A stretch of 64,000 bases of DNA from ZC4RG30 sp963726085 (GTDB taxonomy: Bacteria > Pseudomonadota > Gammaproteobacteria > Steroidobacterales > Steroidobacteraceae), in contig CAVSAR010000002.1 in the NCBI GenBank assembly GCA_963726085.1, positions 248,001-312,000 on the forward strand. The letters are read 5' to 3'. The notes under the pieces were generated by a model, which worked only from the letters and a program-made list of their open reading frames with translations, had not been told where the DNA came from and ran no database searches. Numbering within the stretch: position 1 is the stretch's first letter; each line of letters starts with the position of its first letter. Position numbers and translations under genes: made by a program. This document shows, in pieces, positions 28,272 through 37,178 of this stretch.

Positions 28272-28319
28272 TTCACATTACGCGTAATCGACACATATGT
28301 CGACTACGCGTAATGTGAA
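28272..28319. promoter_or_regulatory. 48-base palindrome, probable operator of the AbiE operon
   Basis: Two 15-base arms, TTCACATTACGCGTA (28272-28286) and TACGCGTAATGTGAA (28305-28319), plus inner arms TCGACA/TGTCGA, pair in 21 of 22 positions around a 4-base centre. Each outer arm also contains a smaller palindrome around ACGCGT, so the site is nested. It ends three bases before the AbiEii ATG, so binding there would block transcription. AbiEi proteins are known to bind inverted repeats in their own promoters. Confidence 0.7.
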
Positions 28320-28476
28320 AGACCCCTTAATTTCGATGCCCGGCGAGGAAGAACGTCCCCTGCCCGAATGCCGGCGGACGGTTCAGCGGCACGTGATTTA
28401 CACACCTTCGGCACAAACCGCCGGCAGCAATGCACCGCTGGCGGCAGCGGAGATCACCAGTGACGGTCAGCAGCTG

Positions 28477-30016
28477 CTAGGTGGGCACAAGTCTGGACAG
28501 TACCGGTTCATCGCCCCGCGCCAGTGCATCTTCAGCGATGAGCGCGTCGTAATCGCGCCCGTACAAAGCCAGTGCCAGTGTCCGGCCGCCCTTGCGGTAC
28601 GCGAACGCACAGGTCTTCGACTTCGGGTCTCCCGCGATGTCGATGCGGTCCCACGATTCGGCGTGACCCACGTATCGCAACGAGACCCCGAACTGAGTCG
28701 TCCAGAAGAACGGCACCTGGTCGAGCTTTATGGTCTGGCCCAGCATTGCGCGCGCGGCCAGTTGGCCCTGACGTTGGGCGACCACCCAGTGCTCGATGCG
28801 CACGCTGTCCCCGCTGCGCGGGTCGAGGTAGCGCACGGCGTCGCCCGCCGCCCAGATGCGGGCATCGGAGGTGCGTAGCTGCGCGTCGACCAGCACGCCG
28901 CGATCAACCTTCAGGCCTGCGGCCTCGGCTAGCGCCAGCGATGGCCGCACGCCCACGCCCATGACCACCAGCTGCGCGGGTATCTTCGTGCCGTCATCGA
29001 GCGTGACCTCGGCAGGGTTGATCGATGCCGGCTTCCTGCCCAGATGAAACGTCACCCCGTTCTCGACGTGCACGGCGTGCAGCACACCACCGGCCGCAGG
29101 CCCCAGTGCCTTCGCAAACGGTACCGTATCGGGGGAAACCACGTGCACATCGCAGGCCGCGCGCCTTGAGCGATGCGGCGGCCTCCATGCCGATGAAGCT
29201 CGAGCCGATGACCACTGCGCTGCGCGCGACCTTGGCATCGGCGAGGATCCTCCGTCCATCGGCGACGGTACGCAGCACGTGGACATGCGGCAGGTCGGCC
29301 CCGGGGATGGGCAGACGGATCGCATCGGCACCGGTGGCCAGCAGTAGGGCGCCATAGCTTGCCGTGCTGCCGTTGGACAGGTGCACCGACTTGGCGGAGC
29401 GGTCGATCGACGCCACCGTGGTGCTGGGCCGCACGTCGATTCCGGCGGTCTTCCAGCTGTCGGCGTCGCGTAGGAACAGCCATTCCTCGGGCGCATTGCC
29501 GGCGAGGTAGTCCTTGGACACGTTTGGCCGGTCACAGGGCAGGTCCTGGTCGGCACTGAGCAGCACTACCGGGCCGGCGTACCCCTCGTCGCGCAACGCG
29601 AGCGCGCACGCAGAACCGGCCGCACCGCCCCCGACAATGACCACCGACGACGGGCCACCTGCGATGTCGTGCGGCGAGGCCGGCGGTGTCCTGCCGGTGA
29701 CGATGCGGCCGCTGCCGCGGTTCTCGACCTTGAAGGTCTGGATCGGCGCCAGCGCAGGCGGACCAATCGCTTCGCCGGTACGAACCGAAAAGCACGCGTG
29801 GTGATGCGCGCAGCGAATGGTGTCGCCGATGACCGCACCGCCGGCGAGGTTCTCACCCCAGTGCGCGCAGGCGGCGGCCACGACGAAGTAGCCGGAGCCT
29901 CGACGCACGGCGACCACCGCGTGGTGATCGTAGTGCCCCTGCAGCATCGCGCCGTCGTCGAGATCGGGGATGCCAGTGGCGAAGTCCGGTCCGGTCAGTT
30001 CAATGGTTCCGCCCAT
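28477..30016 (-). CDS. Rieske-FAD oxidoreductase (AIFM3/ferredoxin-reductase type, one frameshift)
   Basis: Fusion of an N-terminal Rieske [2Fe-2S] domain (C50-x-H52, C69-x-x-H72) with an FAD/NAD(P)H-dependent pyridine nucleotide-disulfide reductase of the ferredoxin-reductase family. FAD motif SSVVIVGGGAAGSACALAL at about residue 105, NAD motif SAVVIGSSFIGMEAAASL, and the C-terminal FAD contact IWAAGDAVRYLDPRSG. One extra base near 29160 splits it. Repaired length about 512 residues. Likely a soluble electron-transfer enzyme; its partner is unknown. The start is the ATG at 30014-30016. Confidence 0.88.
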
Positions 30017-30358
30017 CAGTGCGCTCCTGCTGATCAGTGTGACGCTGGTCGCATGCGTCCAGTCCGCGGTCATGGTGGCCGACGCGGCATGTCCGACGAC
30101 TATGCTGCCGCAGGGCTTGCCGCTGCACCTTGCCACCTCAGGGGTTGCCAGTATGGCAGCGGCGCAGGCCGCCGATGACGCCAGCCGGTCGATGATGGCC
30201 GGCAGCGGCACGGACAAGGGTCTGCGTGGCGCCCGGTCCGGCCGCTGCCCGCCTTCTTGCGCCGCTGCCTCGAGATTTCGCCAGCCTGAAATAGGGCATA
30301 CGAAACAAGCAATTACGGTGGCCCTCCAGTCGCGCTTGCGCGGACCGGTTGATGGCGC
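30017..30358. other. Stretch without a supported gene
   Basis: About 340 bases between the Rieske-FAD start and the SRPBCC stop. Short frames exist on both strands but none shows family motifs, a signal peptide with a plausible start, or a ribosome-binding site. It should contain the promoter of the Rieske-FAD gene; no clear one is seen. Confidence 0.4.
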
Positions 30359-30821
30359 CTACTTCTGACTGGCGGGGTACGGGTCCGTCAGCGGCGATTG
30401 AGCCCGTCTCCAGCAGGGATTTCAGGTTGCAAAGGATCTTCGGCCAGCCGCCGGACACCGCCGTGATGAACTTCGAGGGGTCTCGCTCGATGGTGTGGGT
30501 GATGGACAGCTTGACCGCGGATCCATTGGGTTCCAGTTCCATGGTGCACAGTGACTCGCCCTCGGCCTTGAGCTCGGGCTTGTTCTGGTGCTGCCAGCGA
30601 ATGACCAGCCGCCGCGGCGGGATCGCCTCGACGATCTGACCGTCATCGAACAGCTGGCCGTCTCCCGACACCATCTTCCAGGAGGATCCCGCCGTCCACT
30701 GGCTTATGCAGCTGGTGCCAAACCAGTACTGCTTCATGTACTCCGCGTCGGTCAGGGCCGACCACAGCTTTTCCGGGGTGGTGCGGATATAGGTCACGTA
30801 GACGAAGGTTGATCTAGCCAT
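30359..30821 (-). CDS. SRPBCC (AHSA1-like) protein
   Basis: START-like fold protein of about 153 residues (RTTPEKLWSALTDAEYMKQY, then FDDGQIVEAIPPRRLVIRW, GGWPKILCNLKSLLETG). Such proteins usually pair with ArsR regulators and bind small hydrophobic ligands. Read without correction, the frame runs on to 30138; removing one C from the CCCC near 30375 gives a natural end (VPASQK) at the TAG at 30359-30361. Its ATG overlaps the arsR stop by eight bases. Confidence 0.85.
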
Positions 30822-31146
30822 TGGCCTTCTCCAGTCGTTGCTTGAGGGATGAGAGCGCCTTGAGGCGCGGCTTTTCGAACTTGGCAATCCAGCGCTCGTA
30901 GATTTCCTGCAATGGCACGGGATTGAGGAAATGCAGCTTCTCGCGGCCGCGCCGCAGGGTGGCCACCAGGTTGGCCGCCTCCAGCAGGTCCAGGTGCTGC
31001 GTCACGCCCTGGCGAGTCATGTCCAGGTGTTCGCACAGCTCGTTGAGCGTGCGCCCGTCGTGCGCCTGCAGCAGGTCCAGCAACTTGCGGCGGCTGGGAT
31101 CGGCCAGGGCCTTGAACAACAGGTCGGTATCGGGGCGCTCCGCCAT
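30814..31146 (-). CDS. ArsR-family transcriptional regulator
   Basis: Winged-helix repressor of 110 residues. The helix-turn-helix LNELCEHLDMTRQGVTQHLD and wing RGREKLHFLNPVPL are clear. It lacks an arsenic-type cysteine motif in the recognition helix, matching the ArsR subgroup that regulates AHSA1-type genes. Start ATG at 31144-31146. It forms an operon with the SRPBCC gene and probably represses its own promoter, which carries a palindrome. Confidence 0.93.
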   Translation of the reverse strand: MAERPDTDLLFKALADPSRRKLLDLLQAHDGRTLNELCEHLDMTRQGVTQHLDLLEAANLVATLRRGREKLHFLNPVPLQEIYERWIAKFEKPRLKALSSLKQRLEKANG

Positions 31147-31175
31147 GTCATTTCCGAGCGTAGTTACCTGTCCGA

Positions 31176-31205
31176 ATAATAGGCAAGTAAATACTTGCAT
31201 GTCAA
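31176..31205 (-). promoter_or_regulatory. arsR promoter with embedded palindromic operator
   Basis: On the minus strand a perfect -35 TTGACA (31205-31200) and a -10 TATTAT (31181-31176) are separated by 18 bases. The spacer holds the perfect palindrome GCAAGTA-TT-TACTTGC (31183-31198). A repressor bound there would block RNA polymerase directly, as expected for an ArsR autorepressor. Confidence 0.75.
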
Positions 31206-31253
31206 GCGCGGGTGTATGCTCTGCCGCCCAGCACCCCTTCGGATGGAGCGTTT

Positions 31254-31691
31254 ATGACACGCCATCACCTGACCGCCCTGTTGCTGTGCGTGCCCATGGC
31301 CGCGACGGCAGCAGACGACTTCAAGATCTCCCAGCTGGAAACGGACGTACGGGACCTGCAGCGACAGGTGCAGGCCCAGTCGCAGCAGATCAACGAGCTG
31401 CGCTCCCAATTGGCGCGACCGGTGGGGCAGCCCCGGACACCCTCGGCATCCCCGGCGGCAGCGACCAGCAGTGGCACCTGGCTGGATGCCTCCAAGTGGC
31501 AGCGGGTGCACTCCGGCATGAGCGAGCTGGAGGTGATCAGCGTGCTGGGACCGCCGACGTCCATGCGTAACAGAGACAGCGAGCGGGTGCTGTTCTATGC
31601 GATGGAGATCGGTGCTTCCGGATTCCTCAGCGGCAGCGTGACGCTGCGAGATCGGCTCGTGCTCGAGGTGCAGTTACCGGCACTGCGGTAA
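31254..31691 (+). CDS. Secreted coiled-coil protein with SmpA/OmlA-like domain
   Basis: 145 residues: signal peptide (LTALLLCVPMAATAA), a coiled coil at about residues 22-55 (SQLETDVRDLQRQVQAQSQQ), a Pro/Ala linker, and a C-terminal region WQRVHSGMSELEVISVLGPP that resembles the SmpA/OmlA (BamE) fold. Presumably periplasmic. It is divergent from arsR, and the ArsR palindrome lies upstream of both. Start ATG at 31254. Confidence 0.75.
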   Translation: MTRHHLTALLLCVPMAATAADDFKISQLETDVRDLQRQVQAQSQQINELRSQLARPVGQPRTPSASPAAATSSGTWLDASKWQRVHSGMSELEVISVLGPPTSMRNRDSERVLFYAMEIGASGFLSGSVTLRDRLVLEVQLPALR

Positions 31692-31740
31692 TTATTGGCC
31701 GTTTGCACGTACTATTGCCCCTGCGGCAAACGGAGGAATC

Positions 31741-33924
31741 ATGATCGCGCCATCGCGTGCTGTAGTTGCACTGATCCTTGCCCTTGCGGCAGTAGCGGTA
31801 TTCGCGCAGGCGCCATCGCCCGCGAAGCGGGCCTATCCGGAAGGGTTCATTTCCGGTCGCGTCACTGATGGCACCGGGCCGCAAGCCGGCGTGTGGGTCA
31901 TCGCCGAGACGCGGGAAACCAACACCCCCTTCGTCAAGATCGTGGTAACCGACGATCAGGGGCGCTTCACGCTGCCGCAGTTGCCCAGCGCAACCTACAA
32001 CGTCTGGGTGCGTGGCTACGGGTTGCTCGATTCGGCCAAGGTCAAGGGCCGCCCTGGCGACACCGGTCTGGAACTCAAGGCTGAAGTGGCCAAGGACCCT
32101 AAAGACGCGGCCAAGGTCTATCCCGGCGACTACTGGTTGTCGCTGCTGCAAGTGCCGGCGGCCAGCAATTTTCCCGGTACCGGCCCAACGGCCGCTGGTG
32201 GCAACGGCTTCCAGCCAGCCATCCTCAGCCAGGATGACTGGATGCACCGCTTCAAGAAGGACTGCAACTTCTGCCACCAGCTGGGCAACCAGCTCACCCG
32301 CACGCTTACACACATGGATTTCGCCAAGCTGGGCTTCAAATCGCACGAGGACGCGTGGCTCTATCGCACTTCCCTGGGCGTGCGCGGCAGCGCGATGCAG
32401 GCGGCATTCCTGCAGTTCGGTGGGGAAGGCCAGGCAAAGACCATGGCGGACTGGACCCGCGCCGTTGCATCGGGCGAGGTGCCCCCCATGCCGCCGCGCC
32501 CGCAGGGCATCGAGCGCAATGTGGTGGTAACCCTGTGGGATATCGGAGGACCGCAGGACTTCATGCATGACGAGATCGCCACCGACAAGCTCAATCCCAC
32601 GGTAAATCCCTACGGTCCGATCTACGCCGTGTCGGCTGGCCACGGCACCATCAATGTGGTCGATCCGGTCACCAACGATGCCTACAAGATAGAAATCCCC
32701 ACACGCGAGGATCCACGCAAGGTCACCACGCGGTTTCCACCGCCGGCACGCCCCTCCAACTTCTGGGGAATGGAGTGGGTGTGGGGCCAGGAAAATCCGG
32801 CTGACCCGCACAACCCCATGATGGACTGGCGCGGCCGGGTGTGGGCAACGTCGAAGATTCGCAACGACGAACCAGCATTCTGCAAGGAAGGCAGCAAGAA
32901 CAAGTACGCCGTGTACTACCCGCTGCGCAACAGCGCCCGCCAGGCTTCAGTTTATGATCCGGCCACTGGCAAGTTCGAGCTGATCGATACCTGCTTTGGG
33001 ACCCACCACCTGCAGTTCGCCAGCGATCCGGATCACACGCTGTACTTCAATGAGTTGATCGGCCCCATGTTCGGCTGGATCAATACCCGCCAGTTCGATG
33101 CCACCCATGACGAGCAGCTGTCGCAGGGTTGGTGTCCGCAGATCATCGATACCAACGGTGACGGCAAGATCACCAAGCCCTGGAATGCGGCAAACAACGC
33201 CAACCCGGATCCGAAGCTGGATACCGAAATCCGCAAGCCGCTGTATTCACTGATTCCCGATCCCAACGATGGCAACGTCGTCTGGGGCGCCTCTGAAGGC
33301 GCCACGGGTGAGGAGCGCGGTTACATCGTGCGCCTCAATCGCGGCGCCAATCCCCCCGAGTCGTGCGTGTCGGAGGTGTATCGCGTACCCAAGGGCACGC
33401 TAAACCCGCGCGGCATCGACATCGACAGCAGCGGCAGGCCGTGGGTGGCGATGGCTGCCACCTCGCAGTGGGCGCGCTTCGACCGCAGCAAGTGCAAGAA
33501 GACCAACGGTCCCGGAGCCGACAAGGGTGAGCTGTGCCCTGAAGGCTGGACCGTGTGGCAAACCCAGGGCCCGCGATTCAAGGGCACCAACTACCCGGCC
33601 GATTTCCACTACTTTGGCTGGGTGGACCGGTTCAACATCTCCGGCCTGGGCAAGGACACGCCAATCCTGACGGGGTCCAATTCGGATTCACTGATCGCGC
33701 TGGATCCTGCCACCGGCAAATGGACCTATCTGCGAGTCCCATATCCGCTGGGCTTCTACCAGCGTGGGCTGGATGGGCGCATCGACGACCCCAACGCCGG
33801 CTGGAAGGGACGTGGCCTGTACGCCAACTACGGGACGCACCTGGTGTGGCATATCGAAGGCGGCAAGGGCACCACGGGCAAGATCGTCAAGTTCCAGATC
33901 AGGCCCGACCCGCTGGCGCACTGA
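31741..33924 (+). CDS. Secreted carboxypeptidase-regulatory/beta-propeller protein with one heme motif
   Basis: 727 residues, intact. Signal peptide to about residue 23; a carboxypeptidase-regulatory-like beta domain (SGRVTDGTGPQAGVWVIAET) at about 37-115; a single CxxCH motif (C175-N-F-C-H179), which suggests covalent heme c; then a long propeller-like region with virginiamycin B lyase-type repeats (NPRGIDIDSSGRPWVAM) and one calcium-loop-like DTNGDGKITK near residue 470. Related proteins are common in Steroidobacterales and Sphingomonads and are uncharacterised. Probably periplasmic redox or lyase activity (inference). Ribosome-binding site GGAGGA before the ATG at 31741. Confidence 0.8.
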   Translation: MIAPSRAVVALILALAAVAVFAQAPSPAKRAYPEGFISGRVTDGTGPQAGVWVIAETRETNTPFVKIVVTDDQGRFTLPQLPSATYNVWVRGYGLLDSAKVKGRPGDTGLELKAEVAKDPKDAAKVYPGDYWLSLLQVPAASNFPGTGPTAAGGNGFQPAILSQDDWMHRFKKDCNFCHQLGNQLTRTLTHMDFAKLGFKSHEDAWLYRTSLGVRGSAMQAAFLQFGGEGQAKTMADWTRAVASGEVPPMPPRPQGIERNVVVTLWDIGGPQDFMHDEIATDKLNPTVNPYGPIYAVSAGHGTINVVDPVTNDAYKIEIPTREDPRKVTTRFPPPARPSNFWGMEWVWGQENPADPHNPMMDWRGRVWATSKIRNDEPAFCKEGSKNKYAVYYPLRNSARQASVYDPATGKFELIDTCFGTHHLQFASDPDHTLYFNELIGPMFGWINTRQFDATHDEQLSQGWCPQIIDTNGDGKITKPWNAANNANPDPKLDTEIRKPLYSLIPDPNDGNVVWGASEGATGEERGYIVRLNRGANPPESCVSEVYRVPKGTLNPRGIDIDSSGRPWVAMAATSQWARFDRSKCKKTNGPGADKGELCPEGWTVWQTQGPRFKGTNYPADFHYFGWVDRFNISGLGKDTPILTGSNSDSLIALDPATGKWTYLRVPYPLGFYQRGLDGRIDDPNAGWKGRGLYANYGTHLVWHIEGGKGTTGKIVKFQIRPDPLAH

Positions 33925-33968
33925 TCCTAATCCCTGGATCAGCGGCCAACGGGCCAGTCCCGACCGTC

Positions 33969-36341
33969 CTAGAAACGGGCGCGCACTGTCAGTCCTATCA
34001 TCCGCGGATCGCTGGGCTGGCCCAGGATCAGGCCGGAATTGCCGGTCTGGATGGTCAGCGCAGTGATGTAGTTGGCTTCGAACAGGTTGCGTGCAAATAC
34101 GTCGACTTCCCAGCCTTTGGCGAATCGATAGCCAACGCTCATGTTGGTGGCGTTGTAACCATCAATCCAGGTGTACTGGGAAGCCGATGTGTCGCTGTTG
34201 TAGCCGGTGCGGGCATACCAGTCGGCATGGGCGATAAACTGGCCGCTGCCCGCCTGCACTGCGTAGTCCAGGCCCAGCGTTCCCACCCAGCGCGACAGGC
34301 CGGCCAGTCGCACGCCGGTCAGGTCGCAGGCCACGGTTGAGGCGGTCTGCTTTTCAAGCGGGCAGGGCCCCTGCGGATAATCGGTGTTCGAACCCACGCC
34401 ATAGGCTGCATTGGCGCGCAACGTCAGGCCCCGGAACAGCAGCGCGGTGAAATCCATTTCCGCGCCCTTGACCGTCACCTCGGGGATGTTCGCCGGATAG
34501 GAGCGCAGGGCGGCGGTTTCCTGGCTGGAGACGATGTTGGCCTGGTAGTTCTTCACCACCGTGTAATAGGTCGCGAGGTTGAGCGTCGCGCGATTCTCGA
34601 GGAACGTGGACTTCATGCCCAACTCGAAGGTCTCATTGCGCTCGTCTTCAATCACGGCCGTCGCCAGCACTGGCTGGTTGGCAGCGTCGAGCGGCAGGCC
34701 CGACATGTTGAGGCCACCGGACTTGTAGCCATAGGCAATGCTCACATAGGTGAGCACGTCGTCGGTTGCCTGAAAGGAAAGATTGGTGCGACCAGAGACG
34801 CTGCCGCCGTTGTCCGCGGCGGTGTAGCTCTGCGGGCGGAAAATCGAGAGCTTGGCCTTCAGCAGTTCTGCCTGGGTGGCCGGGGGCAGTCCGGCGAGGT
34901 TGAGCCCGCCGGAGACCGTGGTGGCGTAATCGCCATTCTTGTCCTCGTAGGTGTAGCGCAGGCCCAGGGTGCCCGTCAGGCGGTCGGTAAACTTGAAGTT
35001 CCCTTCGCCGAAGGCCGCGTAGCTGCTCAGCTCGTATGCGGAATTGCCGTACTGTCCGTAGCCATCCAGCAGGTTGGCGGGAATCGGCACCTTGAAGCTG
35101 GTCGGGTTCAGCAGCCAGTACGCGGCATCGGCCCCGTAGACGCTGATCGGCGTGCCGGTGATCCTCTGGTTGAAGAAGTAGAGACCGCCGACGTAGTTGA
35201 ACCGGCCGTCCGTCTTGGAGGCGAATCGAAACTCCTGGCTGTACTGGTCCTGGCGCGAGGGAATGCGCTGGATGGTCTGGATCGGCAGGCCGGTGTAGTC
35301 GCGGTCGTTGGCAACGTCCCAGTTCCAGTAGCGCCAGGCGGTGACCGAGGTCACGGTGCCGGGATTCAGCGCCCAGTCCGCAATCAGCGAAAGACCGCCG
35401 TCCTGGGTGTCGATGTGCAGGGGGGCATCGATGTCGCTGAGTCGGTCATACACGTTGGTGCTGGGCGGCGCGTAGCCCAGCCCCGCCGCCAGGGCTGGAT
35501 ACTGGCGTGACGCAGGCCGCAGGCTGGTACCTACCCGCAGGTAAGTCTGGGTGCAGCACACCGAGTCCAGGTCCGAGAGGTCGGCGATGAACCGCAGCTG
35601 CAGGGCGTCGGAGGCAAGGAACAGCAGCTGTCCGCGCACCGCAAAGTTGTTGAGGGTGTTGAGGTCCTGGTCGGTCACGACATTGTGGATCACGCCGTCG
35701 CGCCGTGTGTACTGCACGGCCAGGCGACCGGCCAGGGATTCGCTCAGTGGGCCGGAGAATGAGCCCTTGGCCTGCATGTAGTTATCGTTGGCGATGGACA
35801 TTTCACCGCTGGACTCGGGTTCAAAGCTGGGCGCGCGGCTCATGATGCTGATGGCGCCCGCAGTGGTGTTCTTGCCGAACAGCGTGCCCTGCGGCCCGCG
35901 CAGCACTTCCACGCGCTCAAGATCAGTGAAGTCGAAAGCCGCCGTCGCGGGGCGGGCGTGGTAGACCTGGTCCACGTAGAAGCCCACGCCCGGCTCGATG
36001 CCGTCGTTGGCGGCGCTGATGGACAGCGTGTTGGAGCCCAGGCCGCGGATGGTGTAGGCGGTGTTGCGCGGATTGGCGGAGTTGTAATACAGAGCGGGCA
36101 CCAGCAGGCTCAGCTGCTGGGTGTTGGCCGTGTAGGAGCTGTCGATCAGTTCGCCTGAGATCGCCGAGATTGCGGCGGGAATCGACTGCAGGTTCTCCTC
36201 GCGACGACGTGATGTAACTACCACTTCTTCCAGGGTGTCATCGCTGGACTTGTGGACGCTGACTGTCGCAGCGGGCACCTGGGCGAGCAGCGGAAATGAG
36301 GCCACGCCCATGGCAATGGCAAAGACAATCCTGAAACGCAT
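33969..36341 (-). CDS. TonB-dependent outer membrane receptor, 790 residues
   Basis: Outer-membrane import receptor. Signal peptide ending around LLAQV; TonB box LEEVVVTSRRREENLQ; plug motifs GLGSNTLSISAANDGIEPGV and VEVLRGPQGTLFGKNTTAGA; barrel ending in GLTVRARF. The plug sequence belongs to the large family that in Sphingomonads and Caulobacter imports plant-derived, steroid-like or other unknown compounds. Start ATG 36339-36341 is preferred over a start nine codons upstream since the signal peptide begins there. Convergent with the 727-residue gene. Confidence 0.93.
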   Translation of the reverse strand: MRFRIVFAIAMGVASFPLLAQVPAATVSVHKSSDDTLEEVVVTSRRREENLQSIPAAISAISGELIDSSYTANTQQLSLLVPALYYNSANPRNTAYTIRGLGSNTLSISAANDGIEPGVGFYVDQVYHARPATAAFDFTDLERVEVLRGPQGTLFGKNTTAGAISIMSRAPSFEPESSGEMSIANDNYMQAKGSFSGPLSESLAGRLAVQYTRRDGVIHNVVTDQDLNTLNNFAVRGQLLFLASDALQLRFIADLSDLDSVCCTQTYLRVGTSLRPASRQYPALAAGLGYAPPSTNVYDRLSDIDAPLHIDTQDGGLSLIADWALNPGTVTSVTAWRYWNWDVANDRDYTGLPIQTIQRIPSRQDQYSQEFRFASKTDGRFNYVGGLYFFNQRITGTPISVYGADAAYWLLNPTSFKVPIPANLLDGYGQYGNSAYELSSYAAFGEGNFKFTDRLTGTLGLRYTYEDKNGDYATTVSGGLNLAGLPPATQAELLKAKLSIFRPQSYTAADNGGSVSGRTNLSFQATDDVLTYVSIAYGYKSGGLNMSGLPLDAANQPVLATAVIEDERNETFELGMKSTFLENRATLNLATYYTVVKNYQANIVSSQETAALRSYPANIPEVTVKGAEMDFTALLFRGLTLRANAAYGVGSNTDYPQGPCPLEKQTASTVACDLTGVRLAGLSRWVGTLGLDYAVQAGSGQFIAHADWYARTGYNSDTSASQYTWIDGYNATNMSVGYRFAKGWEVDVFARNLFEANYITALTIQTGNSGLILGQPSDPRMIGLTVRARF

Positions 36342-36447
36342 GAAAGCTCCCTGGCACAGATCCGGCAAATACCCGTTTGTCGCTATATCCTAACAAACAT
36401 AGCGATTCTGTCACAGGGTGCTTCCCGACCGGGAAGGCGGTATTGGC

Positions 36448-37170
36448 CTAGGGTCGGCTCAGTTCGTACTGGCAGATGTTCACGGTTGTCGCGACGTTCA
36501 ACGACTCGATGGCCCCGGTTCCCGCAATCGTAAATGGCTGTGCCTTCACCGCCAGCAGCGCCTCGTGTGGCAAGCCGCGCCCTTCATTGCCATAAATGTA
36601 GCAGTCGAAATCGCGGAAATCCGGTGCAGAGATTGACCGGCCCCGCAGGTCCAGGCAGGCAATGCGTGTGAAGCGTGCTGGGAGCGTGTCCAGCGCAACG
36701 TCGATTTCCACGGGAACGTGGAAGATGGCCCCCATGCTCGACCGGACCACCTTGCCATTGTGGACGTCCACGCTGTCGGGACTCAGCAGACATCGAAACC
36801 CCCCGAACCAGGCCAGCGTGCGCAGGATGGTGCCGAGATTGCCCGGATCCTGGATCTCATGCAGGTAGATCGCGCGCTCCCCGGGCCGTGGCGCCGGTGC
36901 CGCCAGCATCGGCACCACTGCGGCGATGCCCTGCGGCGAGCGTGTCTCGCTGATCTGCATCATGTGGCGCGAATTGACCAGATGCGCCTTGAGCGGTGTG
37001 GTCCAGTGTTCGAAGTCCCGGGTGAAGTAGATCTCGCTGGCGCGCAGGCGTTCATCATGCACGGCCGCCCTCTGCAGTTCCTGCACCAGGTGCTCGCCTT
37101 CCAGGAGGTAATACCCCAATTCCTGGCGAAACTTCTTCTGGTGGAGTTTCTTGAGGTCGTCGAATTTCAC
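36448..37170 (-). CDS. SpoU-family RNA 2'-O-methyltransferase
   Basis: SAM-dependent methyltransferase with the trefoil-knot SPOUT fold, modifying rRNA or tRNA ribose. 240 residues: N-terminal substrate-binding part (KKFRQELGYYLLEGEHLVQE), then motifs LHEIQDPGNLGTILRT, YGNEGRGLP and IESLNVATTVNICQYE. The GTG at 37168-37170 is preferred; an in-frame ATG at 37221 would overlap the pbpG-like gene by 43 bases. Target site cannot be read from sequence. Confidence 0.9.
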   Translation of the reverse strand: MKFDDLKKLHQKKFRQELGYYLLEGEHLVQELQRAAVHDERLRASEIYFTRDFEHWTTPLKAHLVNSRHMMQISETRSPQGIAAVVPMLAAPAPRPGERAIYLHEIQDPGNLGTILRTLAWFGGFRCLLSPDSVDVHNGKVVRSSMGAIFHVPVEIDVALDTLPARFTRIACLDLRGRSISAPDFRDFDCYIYGNEGRGLPHEALLAVKAQPFTIAGTGAIESLNVATTVNICQYELSRP

Positions 37171-37178
37171 TTGTGCCG

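Noticed and set aside
28297..28878. Plus-strand frame starting inside the palindrome
   Set aside because: Its first residues only mirror those read from the other strand because the DNA is palindromic. The rest overlaps the Rieske-FAD gene and has no motifs.
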